DNA of 16,313 bases from Planctomycetota bacterium (lineage in GTDB: Bacteria; Planctomycetota; MHYJ01; JACPRB01). Both the position numbers and the translations under genes were made by a program. Below, in pieces: positions 7,105 to 14,343 of this stretch (position 1 is the stretch's first letter; every line of letters starts with the position of its first letter). The notes beneath the pieces are model-generated. The model made no database searches. It had not been told where the DNA came from and was given only the letters and a program-made list of their open reading frames with translations. The stretch spans positions 1-16,313 of the forward strand of contig JACQFK010000287.1 of assembly GCA_016200125.1 (NCBI GenBank), in the 5' to 3' direction.

Positions 7105-8353
7105 ATGGCCATGAAGCTCCTCCTGCTCCTCGCCCTGGCCGCGGCGGTCGACGATACGCCGACGGTGAACTGGCCGTCGTTCCGCGGCGAGGCGGCGGGC
7201 GGCGTCGCCGTCGCGAAAACGCCGGTCACCTGGAACGCCGATCCCAAGGCCGGGCCGCTGCAGAACATCCGCTGGAAGACGGCGATCCCCGGGCTGAGCC
7301 ATTCCTCGCCCGTGATCTGGGGCGACCGGCTCTTCGTCGCGGGCGCCGTCCGCAGCGACGGCGAGGCGCCCCTGAAGGTCGGACTCTACGGCTCGGGCGA
7401 TTCCGCGGACGACGACACCGAGCAGCGCTGGACCGTCACCTGCCTCGAGAAGGCCACGGGCAAGCTGCTCTGGGAGAAGACCGCCCGTCAGGGAACGCCG
7501 CGCGCGCGGCGGCATCCCAAGGCCACCCACGCCAACACGACCCTCGCGACCGACGGCACGCGGGTGATCGCGTTCTTCGGCTCGGAGGGGCTCTACGCCT
7601 ACGATTTCCAGGGCGGACTGCTGTGGAAGAAGGACCTGGGCGTTCTCGATTCCGGCCCGAGCAAGACGGAGCTGCAGTGGGGCCACGCGAGCTCGCCGGT
7701 ACTGTTCGACGGCAAGATCGTCCTCCAGTGCGACCAGAAGAAGAAATCCTTCCTCGCCGTCCTCTCGGTCCAGGACGGCAAGGAACTGTGGCGGGCCGAT
7801 CGCGAGGGCGTCTCCGATCAGAGCTGGGCCACGCCGACCGTCGTCCAGCGACATCCCCACTCCCGCGCCGGTCTTCGCCCACAACCTCATCTTCGTCACG
7901 AACGCGCACGGGAGCGGGGCGCCCCTCTACGCGATCCGGCCCGAAGCCTCGGGAGACCTCTCACTCAAGGCCGGGGAGACGCGCAACGCCGGCGTCGCCT
8001 GGAGCGAGCCGCGCAACGGCGCCTACATGCAGACGCCGATCGTCGTCGGCGACCTGATCTACAGCTGTTCGGACCGCGGCGTACTTAAGGTGTATGACGC
8101 CCGGACCGGCCAGCCGCAGTACACGCAGCGGCTGGGGTCCGGACAGACCGGGTTCACGTCGTCGCCGGTCGCGGCGGGCGGGAAGATCTACCTGGCCAGC
8201 GAGGAGGGGGAGGTTTTCGTCGTCCAGGCCGGGCCGCGTTACGAGGCGCTCGCCCTGAACCGCTTCGGGGAGATCGTCATGTCCTCGGCCGCCGTCTCCG
8301 AGAACGTCCTCTACTACCGCACCCGCGGCCATGTGGTGGCCGTCGGAGAGTAG
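7105..8353 (+). pseudogene. Secreted PQQ-like (BamB-like) beta-propeller protein, disrupted by an internal deletion/frameshift
   Basis: The first frame opens with a short signal peptide ([15 protein letters not shown] from ATG 7111) and the family start [14 protein letters not shown], then propeller strands such as VTCLEKATGKLLWEK and SSPVLFDGKIVLQCD, up to SWATPTVV ending near 7848. The matching C-terminal half (PTPAPVFAHNLIFVTNAHG through GHVVAVGE, stop 8351-8353) is in another frame, starting at about 7850. Related planctomycete proteins have roughly 35 residues between these two points, usually ending in a GGYD..TG..LW.. strand. So a segment of about 100 nt, not a multiple of three, seems to be missing. 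As written, the first frame would run on to 8088 as out-of-frame residues. It is either a true pseudogene or an assembly collapse. Likely role when intact: a periplasmic propeller without known catalysis. Confidence 0.75.
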
Positions 8354-8359
8354 GCCTGA

Positions 8360-8560
8360 TCAGGGGTCGAGCAGCTCCCGCATCAGCGTGGCGACCTCCT
8401 TGGACCGCTCGACCATCTCGCCCAGGATCTTCTGCTGCTCCGGCGTCAGCGGACCGTAGGTCCCGGTCAGCAGCAGCTCGTGGTTCATGACCAGCACGGT
8501 CAGCCGGTCGTAGATCTTCTCCGCGGTTCCCGCCTTGGAGGACTTCCGAGCCTCGCCCAT
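8360..8560 (-). CDS. Small protein resembling a histidine-kinase dimerization (HisKA) helix pair without the phosphoacceptor His
   Basis: A 66-residue, all-helical protein from ATG 8560, ending 6 bp from the convergent propeller gene. Residues 20-65 (LTVLVMNHELLLTGTYGPLTPEQQKILG, then VERSKEVATLMRELLD) resemble the second part of HisKA domains, where GPLTPEQ marks the helix turn and ..LLRLINDLLD ends the second helix. Aligning LTVL with the HELRTPLTVI box puts Glu 14 where the phosphorylated His should be, and the proline of that box is Arg 19. There is no ATPase domain. A weak AAAGGGA lies upstream of the start. It could be a stand-alone dimerization partner or just a helical small protein; the HisKA link is my inference. 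Confidence 0.55.
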   Translation of the reverse strand: MGEARKSSKAGTAEKIYDRLTVLVMNHELLLTGTYGPLTPEQQKILGEMVERSKEVATLMRELLDP

Positions 8561-8618
8561 CGCGCCACGTCCCTTTCCAGCCTCGTCCGGACCTGCGCCC
8601 GCCGCCCCTCACCGACGG

Positions 8619-8647
8619 TTGCATTTAGTATACAACATAAACATATG
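8619..8647 (+). promoter_or_regulatory. AT-rich promoter-like segment upstream of the double-propeller gene
   Basis: In an otherwise GC-rich intergenic, the stretch holds TTGCAT (8619), TATACA (8629) and CATATG (8642). TTGCAT with CATATG at a 17-nt spacing would be an acceptable sigma-70 type promoter, giving a leader of about 80 nt for the gene starting at 8732. A second TATACA overlaps that ATG. This is suggestive only. Confidence 0.3.
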
Positions 8648-8731
8648 GCATGTACTTTCATGCGGAACGCCGGAGCCGGACCCCTCCGATTTCCGCATCG
8701 ATCCGGACCTGCGGAGGTCACTTACCTATAC

Positions 8732-11700
8732 ATGACCCGCTGGATCCCGGCTCTGCTGCTCGTCCTCGTCCTCGGCGCCCCCGCCGGGGGACAGGACAAG
8801 ACCGCCGCGCCCTCGGGCTGGCGCGGCGACGGAACCGGCCGCTATCCCGCGGCCGCCCCGCCGACGACCTGGGGCCGCGTCAGCAAGGCCGTCCGCGCCC
8901 TTCGCTACCATGCCGCCAAGCCCAAGGCCTCCGACGCCGGCGCGCCGATGGCCGACGGCGTCATCCGCGAGTGGCTGGTCCTCCACCCCGCCCCCGAAGG
9001 CTTCAAGGTCGACAAGGAGATCCTGCCCAACGAAAACGAGCTCGCGCCGGCCGAGAACGAGAAGGCCGGCAGCGCGGTCTGGAAGAAGGTCCGCTTCGAC
9101 AGCGCCTGGATGGACTTCAATGCGGTGCTCGGCAAGTCCGACAACGGCATCGGCTGCGCCGTCACCCACGTGTACTCCGAGACCGGCGGCCCCTTCCGGC
9201 TGAGCGCGACGACCATCGCCGGCTTCAAGCTCGTCCTCAACGGCAAGCCCCTCACCGCGGGCTACGGCCGGACCAACATCGACCTCGCGAAAGGATGGAA
9301 CCGGATCTTCATCAAGGTCGCTCCCCACCGGACCCCTCCCCCGGACGCCACCTGGGCCTGCAGCTTCATCCTCACCGCCCGGGCCCCCGCGGAGTTTGAG
9401 GAGACGGGCTTCGCCTGGACCGCGGCGCTGCCGGGCGTCCAGGGCGGCTTCTACGGCGGAGGCACCGGCGTCGGAGCTCCGGTCATCGTCGGCAACCGCC
9501 TCTATCTCCTGAGCGAACCCCACGACCTCATCTGCCTCGACAAGACCGACGGCAAGGTCCTCTGGGTCCGGACGAACAGCTACTTCGACGCGGCCGCCGA
9601 CGCGGACAAGAAGAAGCCCGCCTACGCGGAGGCCGAGACGATCGCCCGCAAGCTGGCCGAGATCAATGCGCTGCTCCCGGCCGGACCCCTCCCCGGCAGG
9701 AAGCTCGAGGAGAAGGTCGCGACCGAAGCCGCGCTCTCCGCGAAGATGCTCGAGATCGATCCCGTCCGCTACAAGAAGTACGAGACGCCCGACGTCGGCT
9801 TCTCGGGCTACACGCCCGTCAGCGACGGCAAGTCCCTCTACCTCTGGCTCGGCAGCGGCGTCACCGCCTGCTACGACCTCGACGGCAAGCGCCGCTGGAT
9901 CCGCGTGGACAACTTTCCCGCGGTCGAACACGGGTTCTCCTCGTCGCCGCTCCTCGTCGACGGGAAGATCGTCGTCTTCATGCGCGACGTCCTGGCCTTC
10001 GACGCGAAGACCGGAGCGCTCGCCTGGCAGCTCCCGCTCGTGAAGCACGAGGGCGCCAACCCCGGGGGCTTCTTCCACGGCACGCCCACCAAGGTCGTCG
10101 TGGGCGGCCTGCCCCTCATCGTCCTCGGCAACGGGACGATGCTGCGAGCCGCGGAAGGCAAGATCCTGTTCACCCATGGACCGATGGGCCAGCAGGCGGT
10201 CAGTTCCCCGGTGGTCGAAGGCAACCGGGTGCTGCTGGCGAACACCGGCGGCATGCTCTTCATCCACACGCTGCCGGCCGCGGCCGGAGATCCGCTCAAG
10301 GTGAGCACCCAGTCCGTTTCGATCGACACGCCGACGCAGCCCCGCTACTACCTGCCCTGGTACATGGCCTCCCCCGTGGTCGTGGACGGCCTCGCGTACC
10401 TCTTCAACAACTCGGGCGTCCTCACGGTCGTCGACCTCAACGAGGCGAAAGTCGTCTACCAGAGGATGCTCGACGTCGATCATTTCCAGACCGCCAACGA
10501 AGGCCCCGCCCGCGGTTGCGGCGTCAGCCCCGCGCTGGCGGGCAGGCACCTCTACTTCTTCGGGAACAACGGCGGCGCGGTCGTGATCGAGCCGGGGCGC
10601 GTCTTCAAGCAGGTCGCCAAGAACAAGATCGAAAGCCTCGTCTCCGTGGGTCACTGGGGCGAGCGGCAGGAGCGCTTCGTCTCCAATCCGGTGTTCGACG
10701 GCAGCCGGATGTACATCCGCGGAGAGGGCCATCTCTACGCCGTGAATGCGGGAAAGAGCCCGTCGTTGTCGACGACGGCCGCGAAGGAAGTTCCCGCTCC
10801 GAAAGTTTCCGCTCCGCTGTCCGCTCCCCTCGCCCCGACGACGCCCGATCCGGAGCTGGTGCCGGCCACGCAGTATGGATGGAGGCGGAACGGCACGGGC
10901 CTCTTCCCCGAGGCGTCGCCGCCCACCGAGTGGAACGAGAAGAAGAACATCAAGTGGGAGGCGGCCGTCGGCAAGGGCCACGCCAGCCCGGTCGTCGCCG
11001 GCGACAAGGTCATCGTCCTCTCCGAGCCCGGCACGCTCCTGTGTCTCGGCCGAGCCGACGGCAAGCTCCTCTGGAAGGCCGACCTGGACTTCCGCAGCAA
11101 AGGGGGCGCAGCGCCCGGCACCAAGGAATACGTCCGGCCGACGCCGGTGACCGACGGCCGGAACATCTACCTCTCGCTGTGCAACGGCGCCATCGCGTGC
11201 TACTCGATCGACGGAACGCGCACCTGGGTCCAGCAGGTCGAGCCCGCGCCGCTGACCTACGGCCCGAGCGCCTCCCCGGTCCTCGTCGGCGACAAGCTCC
11301 TCGTCGATTCCACCCGCCTCCGCGCGCTCGACGCGGCGACGGGGCGCATCTTGTGGACCGCCGCCGAGGGCGAGGCCCACTACGGCACGCCGGCGATCTT
11401 CTCGCTCGGCGGAACCCTGCTGGCCGTCAGCGCCAAGGGGACGGTCGTCCGTGTCTCCGACGGCGCGCTGCTGGCCGTCAACATCGCCGAGGGGCTGGGC
11501 GGCGACCAGGCGCCCACGCCGGTCGTCCAGGGCGGCGTGGTCTTCTTCGCCTATCGCCGCTGCAGCGCGGTGAAGCTGTCGCTCGCCGACGGGAAGCTCA
11601 AGGCCGAGAAGCTCTGGGAGCAGGAGCTTCCCGGAGACGTGATCGCCTCGCCGGTCCTGAAGGACGGGATGCTGTTCGTCGTCCCGAGCGGCTCCGCGGA

Positions 11701-11968
11701 GTACCGTGTGCTGAACGCGGCGACGGGCGAGGTGCTCCTCGAGAAGAGCCTGGACCTGTCGCCCAATCTCTATCCGAGCCTCGCGCTGGCGGGCAGGCAT
11801 CTTTTCCTGGGCAACGACCAGGGGGAGATGCTGGTGATCGAGCCCGGCCGGGAGTTCAAGCAGCTCCTTAAGAACAACCTGCCGGAGGGTTCCGGCGCCT
11901 CTCCCGCCTTCGCCGGCCCCCACCTGTTCCTCCGCGGGGGCGAGATCCTTTATTGCATCGGCCCGTAA
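8732..11968 (+). CDS. Secreted double PQQ-like beta-propeller protein with inserted domains
   Basis: A 1078-residue protein with a clear signal peptide (TRWIPALLLVLVLGAPAGGQ, cut after about residue 20), so exported. It contains two related units. Unit 1 opens with GWRGDGTGRYP (29-39) and its propeller runs about 229-672; unit 2 opens with GWRRNGTGLFP (about 713) and runs to the end. Both have matching strands (LYLLSEPHDLICLDKTDGKVLW versus VIVLSEPGTLLCLGRADGKLLW). In unit 1 a beta-sandwich-like domain (about 50-225, ending FKLVLNGKPLTAGYGRTNID and WNRIFIKV) and a helical insert (about 292-350) interrupt the fold. A Pro/Ala-rich linker (about 672-711) joins the units. ATG 8732 was chosen for the signal peptide; GGAGG lies about 15 nt upstream, a long spacing. 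The function is unknown. Frame is intact, unlike its two plus-strand neighbours. Confidence 0.88.
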   Translation: MTRWIPALLLVLVLGAPAGGQDKTAAPSGWRGDGTGRYPAAAPPTTWGRVSKAVRALRYHAAKPKASDAGAPMADGVIREWLVLHPAPEGFKVDKEILPNENELAPAENEKAGSAVWKKVRFDSAWMDFNAVLGKSDNGIGCAVTHVYSETGGPFRLSATTIAGFKLVLNGKPLTAGYGRTNIDLAKGWNRIFIKVAPHRTPPPDATWACSFILTARAPAEFEETGFAWTAALPGVQGGFYGGGTGVGAPVIVGNRLYLLSEPHDLICLDKTDGKVLWVRTNSYFDAAADADKKKPAYAEAETIARKLAEINALLPAGPLPGRKLEEKVATEAALSAKMLEIDPVRYKKYETPDVGFSGYTPVSDGKSLYLWLGSGVTACYDLDGKRRWIRVDNFPAVEHGFSSSPLLVDGKIVVFMRDVLAFDAKTGALAWQLPLVKHEGANPGGFFHGTPTKVVVGGLPLIVLGNGTMLRAAEGKILFTHGPMGQQAVSSPVVEGNRVLLANTGGMLFIHTLPAAAGDPLKVSTQSVSIDTPTQPRYYLPWYMASPVVVDGLAYLFNNSGVLTVVDLNEAKVVYQRMLDVDHFQTANEGPARGCGVSPALAGRHLYFFGNNGGAVVIEPGRVFKQVAKNKIESLVSVGHWGERQERFVSNPVFDGSRMYIRGEGHLYAVNAGKSPSLSTTAAKEVPAPKVSAPLSAPLAPTTPDPELVPATQYGWRRNGTGLFPEASPPTEWNEKKNIKWEAAVGKGHASPVVAGDKVIVLSEPGTLLCLGRADGKLLWKADLDFRSKGGAAPGTKEYVRPTPVTDGRNIYLSLCNGAIACYSIDGTRTWVQQVEPAPLTYGPSASPVLVGDKLLVDSTRLRALDAATGRILWTAAEGEAHYGTPAIFSLGGTLLAVSAKGTVVRVSDGALLAVNIAEGLGGDQAPTPVVQGGVVFFAYRRCSAVKLSLADGKLKAEKLWEQELPGDVIASPVLKDGMLFVVPSGSAEYRVLNAATGEVLLEKSLDLSPNLYPSLALAGRHLFLGNDQGEMLVIEPGREFKQLLKNNLPEGSGASPAFAGPHLFLRGGEILYCIGP

Positions 11969-11979
11969 TATCCGGGCCG
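11959..11979 (+). terminator. Candidate hairpin across the stop codon of the double-propeller gene
   Basis: CGGCCC and GGGCCG form a perfect 6-bp GC stem with a 9-nt loop that includes the TAA stop. No T run follows, so it may only attenuate or stabilise the transcript end. Confidence 0.25.
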
Positions 11980-11987
11980 CCCCCGCT

Positions 11988-11993
11988 TATAGT
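11988..11993 (+). promoter_or_regulatory. Candidate -10 element just before the ThuA-domain gene
   Basis: TATAGT ends 3 nt before ATG 11997, with no Shine-Dalgarno sequence in between. The layout mirrors TATAAT at 7098-7103 and would give a leaderless or near-leaderless transcript. No clear -35 box is present. Confidence 0.35.
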
Positions 11994-11996
11994 CGC

Positions 11997-12848
11997 ATGA
12001 AACACCTCGCGCTGTTCCTCGCGCTCCTCGGCGCCCCCCAGGACCGCTCGGACGTCCCGCTGGAAGTCGAACCAACCGACGCGTCGGCCGCGAAGATCGT
12101 CGTCATCGCCGGCGGCTTCAGCAAGGGCAAGGGCGAACATGAGTACTTCGCCGGTTCGGCCCTGCTGACGAAGCTGCTCAAGCAGACCCCCGGCGTCGCC
12201 CCGGTGCTCGCGGCGGAAGGCTGGCCGAAGAACGAGCGCCTCCTCGAAGGGGCGAAGACGATCGTGTTCTACATGGACGGCGGCGGCAAGCAGCCGATCC
12301 TCGCGCCCTAGAAGCTGCAGCTCATCGAGAAGCTCGCGGCGCGCGGCGTCGGCATCGTCCACCTCCACCAGATCATCGATTACCCCAAGACCCACACGGA
12401 GCGGATCCTGCCGCTGATCGGCGGCGTCTGGGTCCCCGGCGCGGGCGCCCGCGGCCACTGGGACGGCGAGTTCAACCAGTTCGTCGAGCATCCGATCACC
12501 CGCGGCGTCGCGCCCTTCAAGGAGAACGACGGCTTCATCTACAAGCTGAAGTTCGTCGAGGGCCTGAAGGGGATCACGCCGCTCCTGCGCACGAGCCCGC
12601 CGAAGACCGCGCTCAAGGACACGGAGGACATTGTGAGCTGGGCCTACCTGAGGCCCGACGGCGGCCGTTCGTTCGTGTTCACGGGCTGCCACCTGCACGA
12701 ATCCTGGGGGCTCGAGGGGATGCGCCGCTTCGTGATCAACGGCATCCTCTGGTCGGCGGGCCTGGAGATCCCGGCAGGCGGCGCGCCCGTCGCGCTCGAG
12801 GCCGACGAGCTCAAGAAGCACCTGGATCCCCTCCCGCCGAAGAAGTGA
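11997..12848 (+). pseudogene. ThuA-domain (trehalose-utilisation-like) protein interrupted by an in-frame amber codon
   Basis: One continuous frame of 283 sense-or-TAG codons, broken by TAG at 12309-12311 (codon 105). Before it: a short signal peptide (KHLALFLALLGAP), then IVVIAGGFSKGKGEHEYFAG and IVFYMDGGGKQPIL. After it: KLQLIEKLAARGVGIVHLHQ, GHWDGEFNQFVEHPITRGV, VSWAYLRPDGGRSFVFTGCH and GMRRFVINGILWSAGLEIP. Both halves match ThuA-like proteins of Planctomycetota and align without gap or frame change, so a single base change, for example GAG to TAG, made the stop. TAG is an ordinary terminator for other genes here (844, 4530, 8353), so recoding is unlikely. If the change is real, only a 104-residue N-terminal stub is made. 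ThuA proteins have a glutamine-amidotransferase-like fold; their exact function is unsettled. Confidence 0.8.
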
Positions 12849-12857
12849 AGAAGTGAC

Positions 12858-12956
12858 CCCACAAACGTAACCGTGTCGTTTGTGGGATTCCAAGGCAAGT
12901 CGCGTGCCAATCTATGCCGGAATCCATCCCACAAACAACCCAGTTACGTTTGTGGG
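12858..12956. repeat. Pair of inverted 29-bp palindromic units (REP/BIME-like)
   Basis: Unit 1 (12858-12886) and unit 2 (12928-12956, opposite orientation) agree at 26 of 29 positions. Each unit is itself an imperfect hairpin: CCCACAAAC at one end and GTTTGTGGG at the other. The flanks next to the 41-nt centre also mirror each other (GATTCC after unit 1, GGAATCC before unit 2). It fills the gap between the convergent ThuA and DUF1501 genes, starting 10 bp after the ThuA stop. It could be a mobile palindromic repeat or a bidirectional transcript-end structure; no T run is present. No transposase is encoded inside it. Confidence 0.75.
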
Positions 12957-12974
12957 ATCTGGGGCTGGGGGGTG

Positions 12975-14312
12975 CTAAAGAAGGCCCTTGATGACCTCGC
13001 CCTCGGAGAGAGGCTGGGGACGGCCGTCCGCCGTCATGAACGTCAGTCCGTGCGGATCGTAGCCGAGCGCCGTGAGCACCGTGGCGTGGATGTCGGCGGG
13101 CGTCACCGGCTGCGAGGCGGGCTGGCCGCCGATCGCGTCCGATTCGCCGATGACCTGCCCGCCCCTGATGCCGCCGCCGGCCATCACCACCGAGTAGCAG
13201 GACGGCCAGTGGTCGCGCCCCGCGTCCTTGTTGATGTGCGGCGTGCGGCCGAAGTCGCCCATCCAGATCACGAGCGTGGTCTCGAGCAGGCCGCGCTGCG
13301 AGAGGTCCTCGATCAGCGCCGAGAAGGCCTGCTCCATCGGCGGCACGAGCCTGTCCTTCATGCGGTTGAAGTTGTCGAGGTGCGTGTCCCAGATGATGCT
13401 CTGGCCGTTGACGGTCGTGACGAAGGGGACGCCGGCCTCGACCAGGCGGCGCGAGAGCAGGTGCGACTGGCCCCAGGTGTGGCGGCCGTAGCGCTCGCGG
13501 ACCTTCTCCGGCTCGCGCGAGAGGTCGAAGGCCCGCTGCATCTCGCCGGAGGCCACGATCGACATCGCCTTCGCCTGGCAGATCTCGAACTCGCGCGCGG
13601 CCGCGGTGTCGATCCGCAGGGCGCTGCCGTCGAGCTCCCTCAGGAGGGACTGGCGCTCCTCGAGCCGCTTCACCGGCACGCCGCCCACGAGGTTGACGTC
13701 CTTGATCTCGAAATCGGCCCGATTGGGGTCGCCGTTGAGCACGAAGGGATCGAATTTCGCCCCCAGGCAGCCGCCGTACTGCCCCGGGGTGATGTAGCGG
13801 GTGCTGTCGCAGTGCGGCTCGGGCGTGATCACGTAGGGCGGGATCGAGCCGCTGAAGTGGTCGCGCTGCGCGAGCCAGCCCACCAGCGTGCCCAGGCTGG
13901 GCAGGTCGGTGCGGCTGGGATTGATCAGGGTGCTGTCGATGGGATAGGGGCGGCCGACGATCGACCAGTACATCGCGGAGTTGTGCCCCTGGTGGCGGTG
14001 ATGGACGCTGCGGATGATCGAGTACTTGTCCGCCAGCTTCGCCACGCGGGGGAGCAGCTCGGTGACGCGGATGCCGGAGACGTTGGTCTTGATCGGGCGG
14101 AACGTGCCGCGGACGTCCTCCGGGGCTTCCGGCTTGGGGTCCCAGAGGTCGATGTGGCTGGGGCCGCCGCAATTGAAGACCATGATGACGGACTTGGCCT
14201 TGGCCTTCCGGGGGGCGCGGGCGGAAGCGGCCCGCATCCAGTCGGAATAGAAGAGGCCGAGCCCGCCGAGGCCGCCGACCTTGAGGAAGGACCGGCGCGT
14301 GGAAACGTCCAC
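12975..14312 (-). CDS. DUF1501 Tat-exported protein (alkaline-phosphatase-like fold)
   Basis: A 445-residue protein beginning at GTG 14312 with GGAG upstream. It opens with a twin-arginine signal, STRRSFLKVGG (residues 4-14), so folded export is likely. Family marks include FNCGGPSHIDLWDPKPEAP, HHRHQGHNSAMYW, a TWGQSHLLSRRLVEAGVPFV stretch, LVIWMGDFGRTPHIN and GRDHW near residue 365, all typical of DUF1501 proteins, which are abundant in Planctomycetota and related to sulfatases and phosphatases. The substrate is unknown. DUF1501 genes often sit beside large cytochrome-type DUF1549/DUF1553 genes; none is present here. Instead it follows the MFS gene by 31 nt and is probably in the same operon. 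The gene ends 18 bp from the palindromic repeat. Confidence 0.93.
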   Translation of the reverse strand: MDVSTRRSFLKVGGLGGLGLFYSDWMRAASARAPRKAKAKSVIMVFNCGGPSHIDLWDPKPEAPEDVRGTFRPIKTNVSGIRVTELLPRVAKLADKYSIIRSVHHRHQGHNSAMYWSIVGRPYPIDSTLINPSRTDLPSLGTLVGWLAQRDHFSGSIPPYVITPEPHCDSTRYITPGQYGGCLGAKFDPFVLNGDPNRADFEIKDVNLVGGVPVKRLEERQSLLRELDGSALRIDTAAAREFEICQAKAMSIVASGEMQRAFDLSREPEKVRERYGRHTWGQSHLLSRRLVEAGVPFVTTVNGQSIIWDTHLDNFNRMKDRLVPPMEQAFSALIEDLSQRGLLETTLVIWMGDFGRTPHINKDAGRDHWPSCYSVVMAGGGIRGGQVIGESDAIGGQPASQPVTPADIHATVLTALGYDPHGLTFMTADGRPQPLSEGEVIKGLL

Positions 14313-14343
14313 TCCGGATCTCCAGATGTGACTTCCCGCTCGC

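Noticed and set aside
4866..7268. N-terminal extension of the CDGSH protein
   Set aside because: The frame is open far upstream but runs out of phase through glgX. A GGAGG site right before ATG 4865 and the 79-residue family length fix the start.
8355..8364. Perfect palindrome CCTGATCAGG between convergent genes
   Set aside because: Ten-base palindromes are expected by chance in a window this size, and it overlaps a stop codon; no supporting context.
8726..11923. Long minus-strand open frame opposite the double-propeller gene
   Set aside because: Same antisense artefact: no signal peptide, no recognisable fold, low-complexity composition, while the plus strand encodes a signal peptide and matching propeller strands.
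12309..12311. Programmed read-through or amino-acid recoding at the ThuA amber codon
   Set aside because: Other genes in the window end with TAG, and no downstream stem-loop or read-through context stands out. Mutation or sequence error is simpler.
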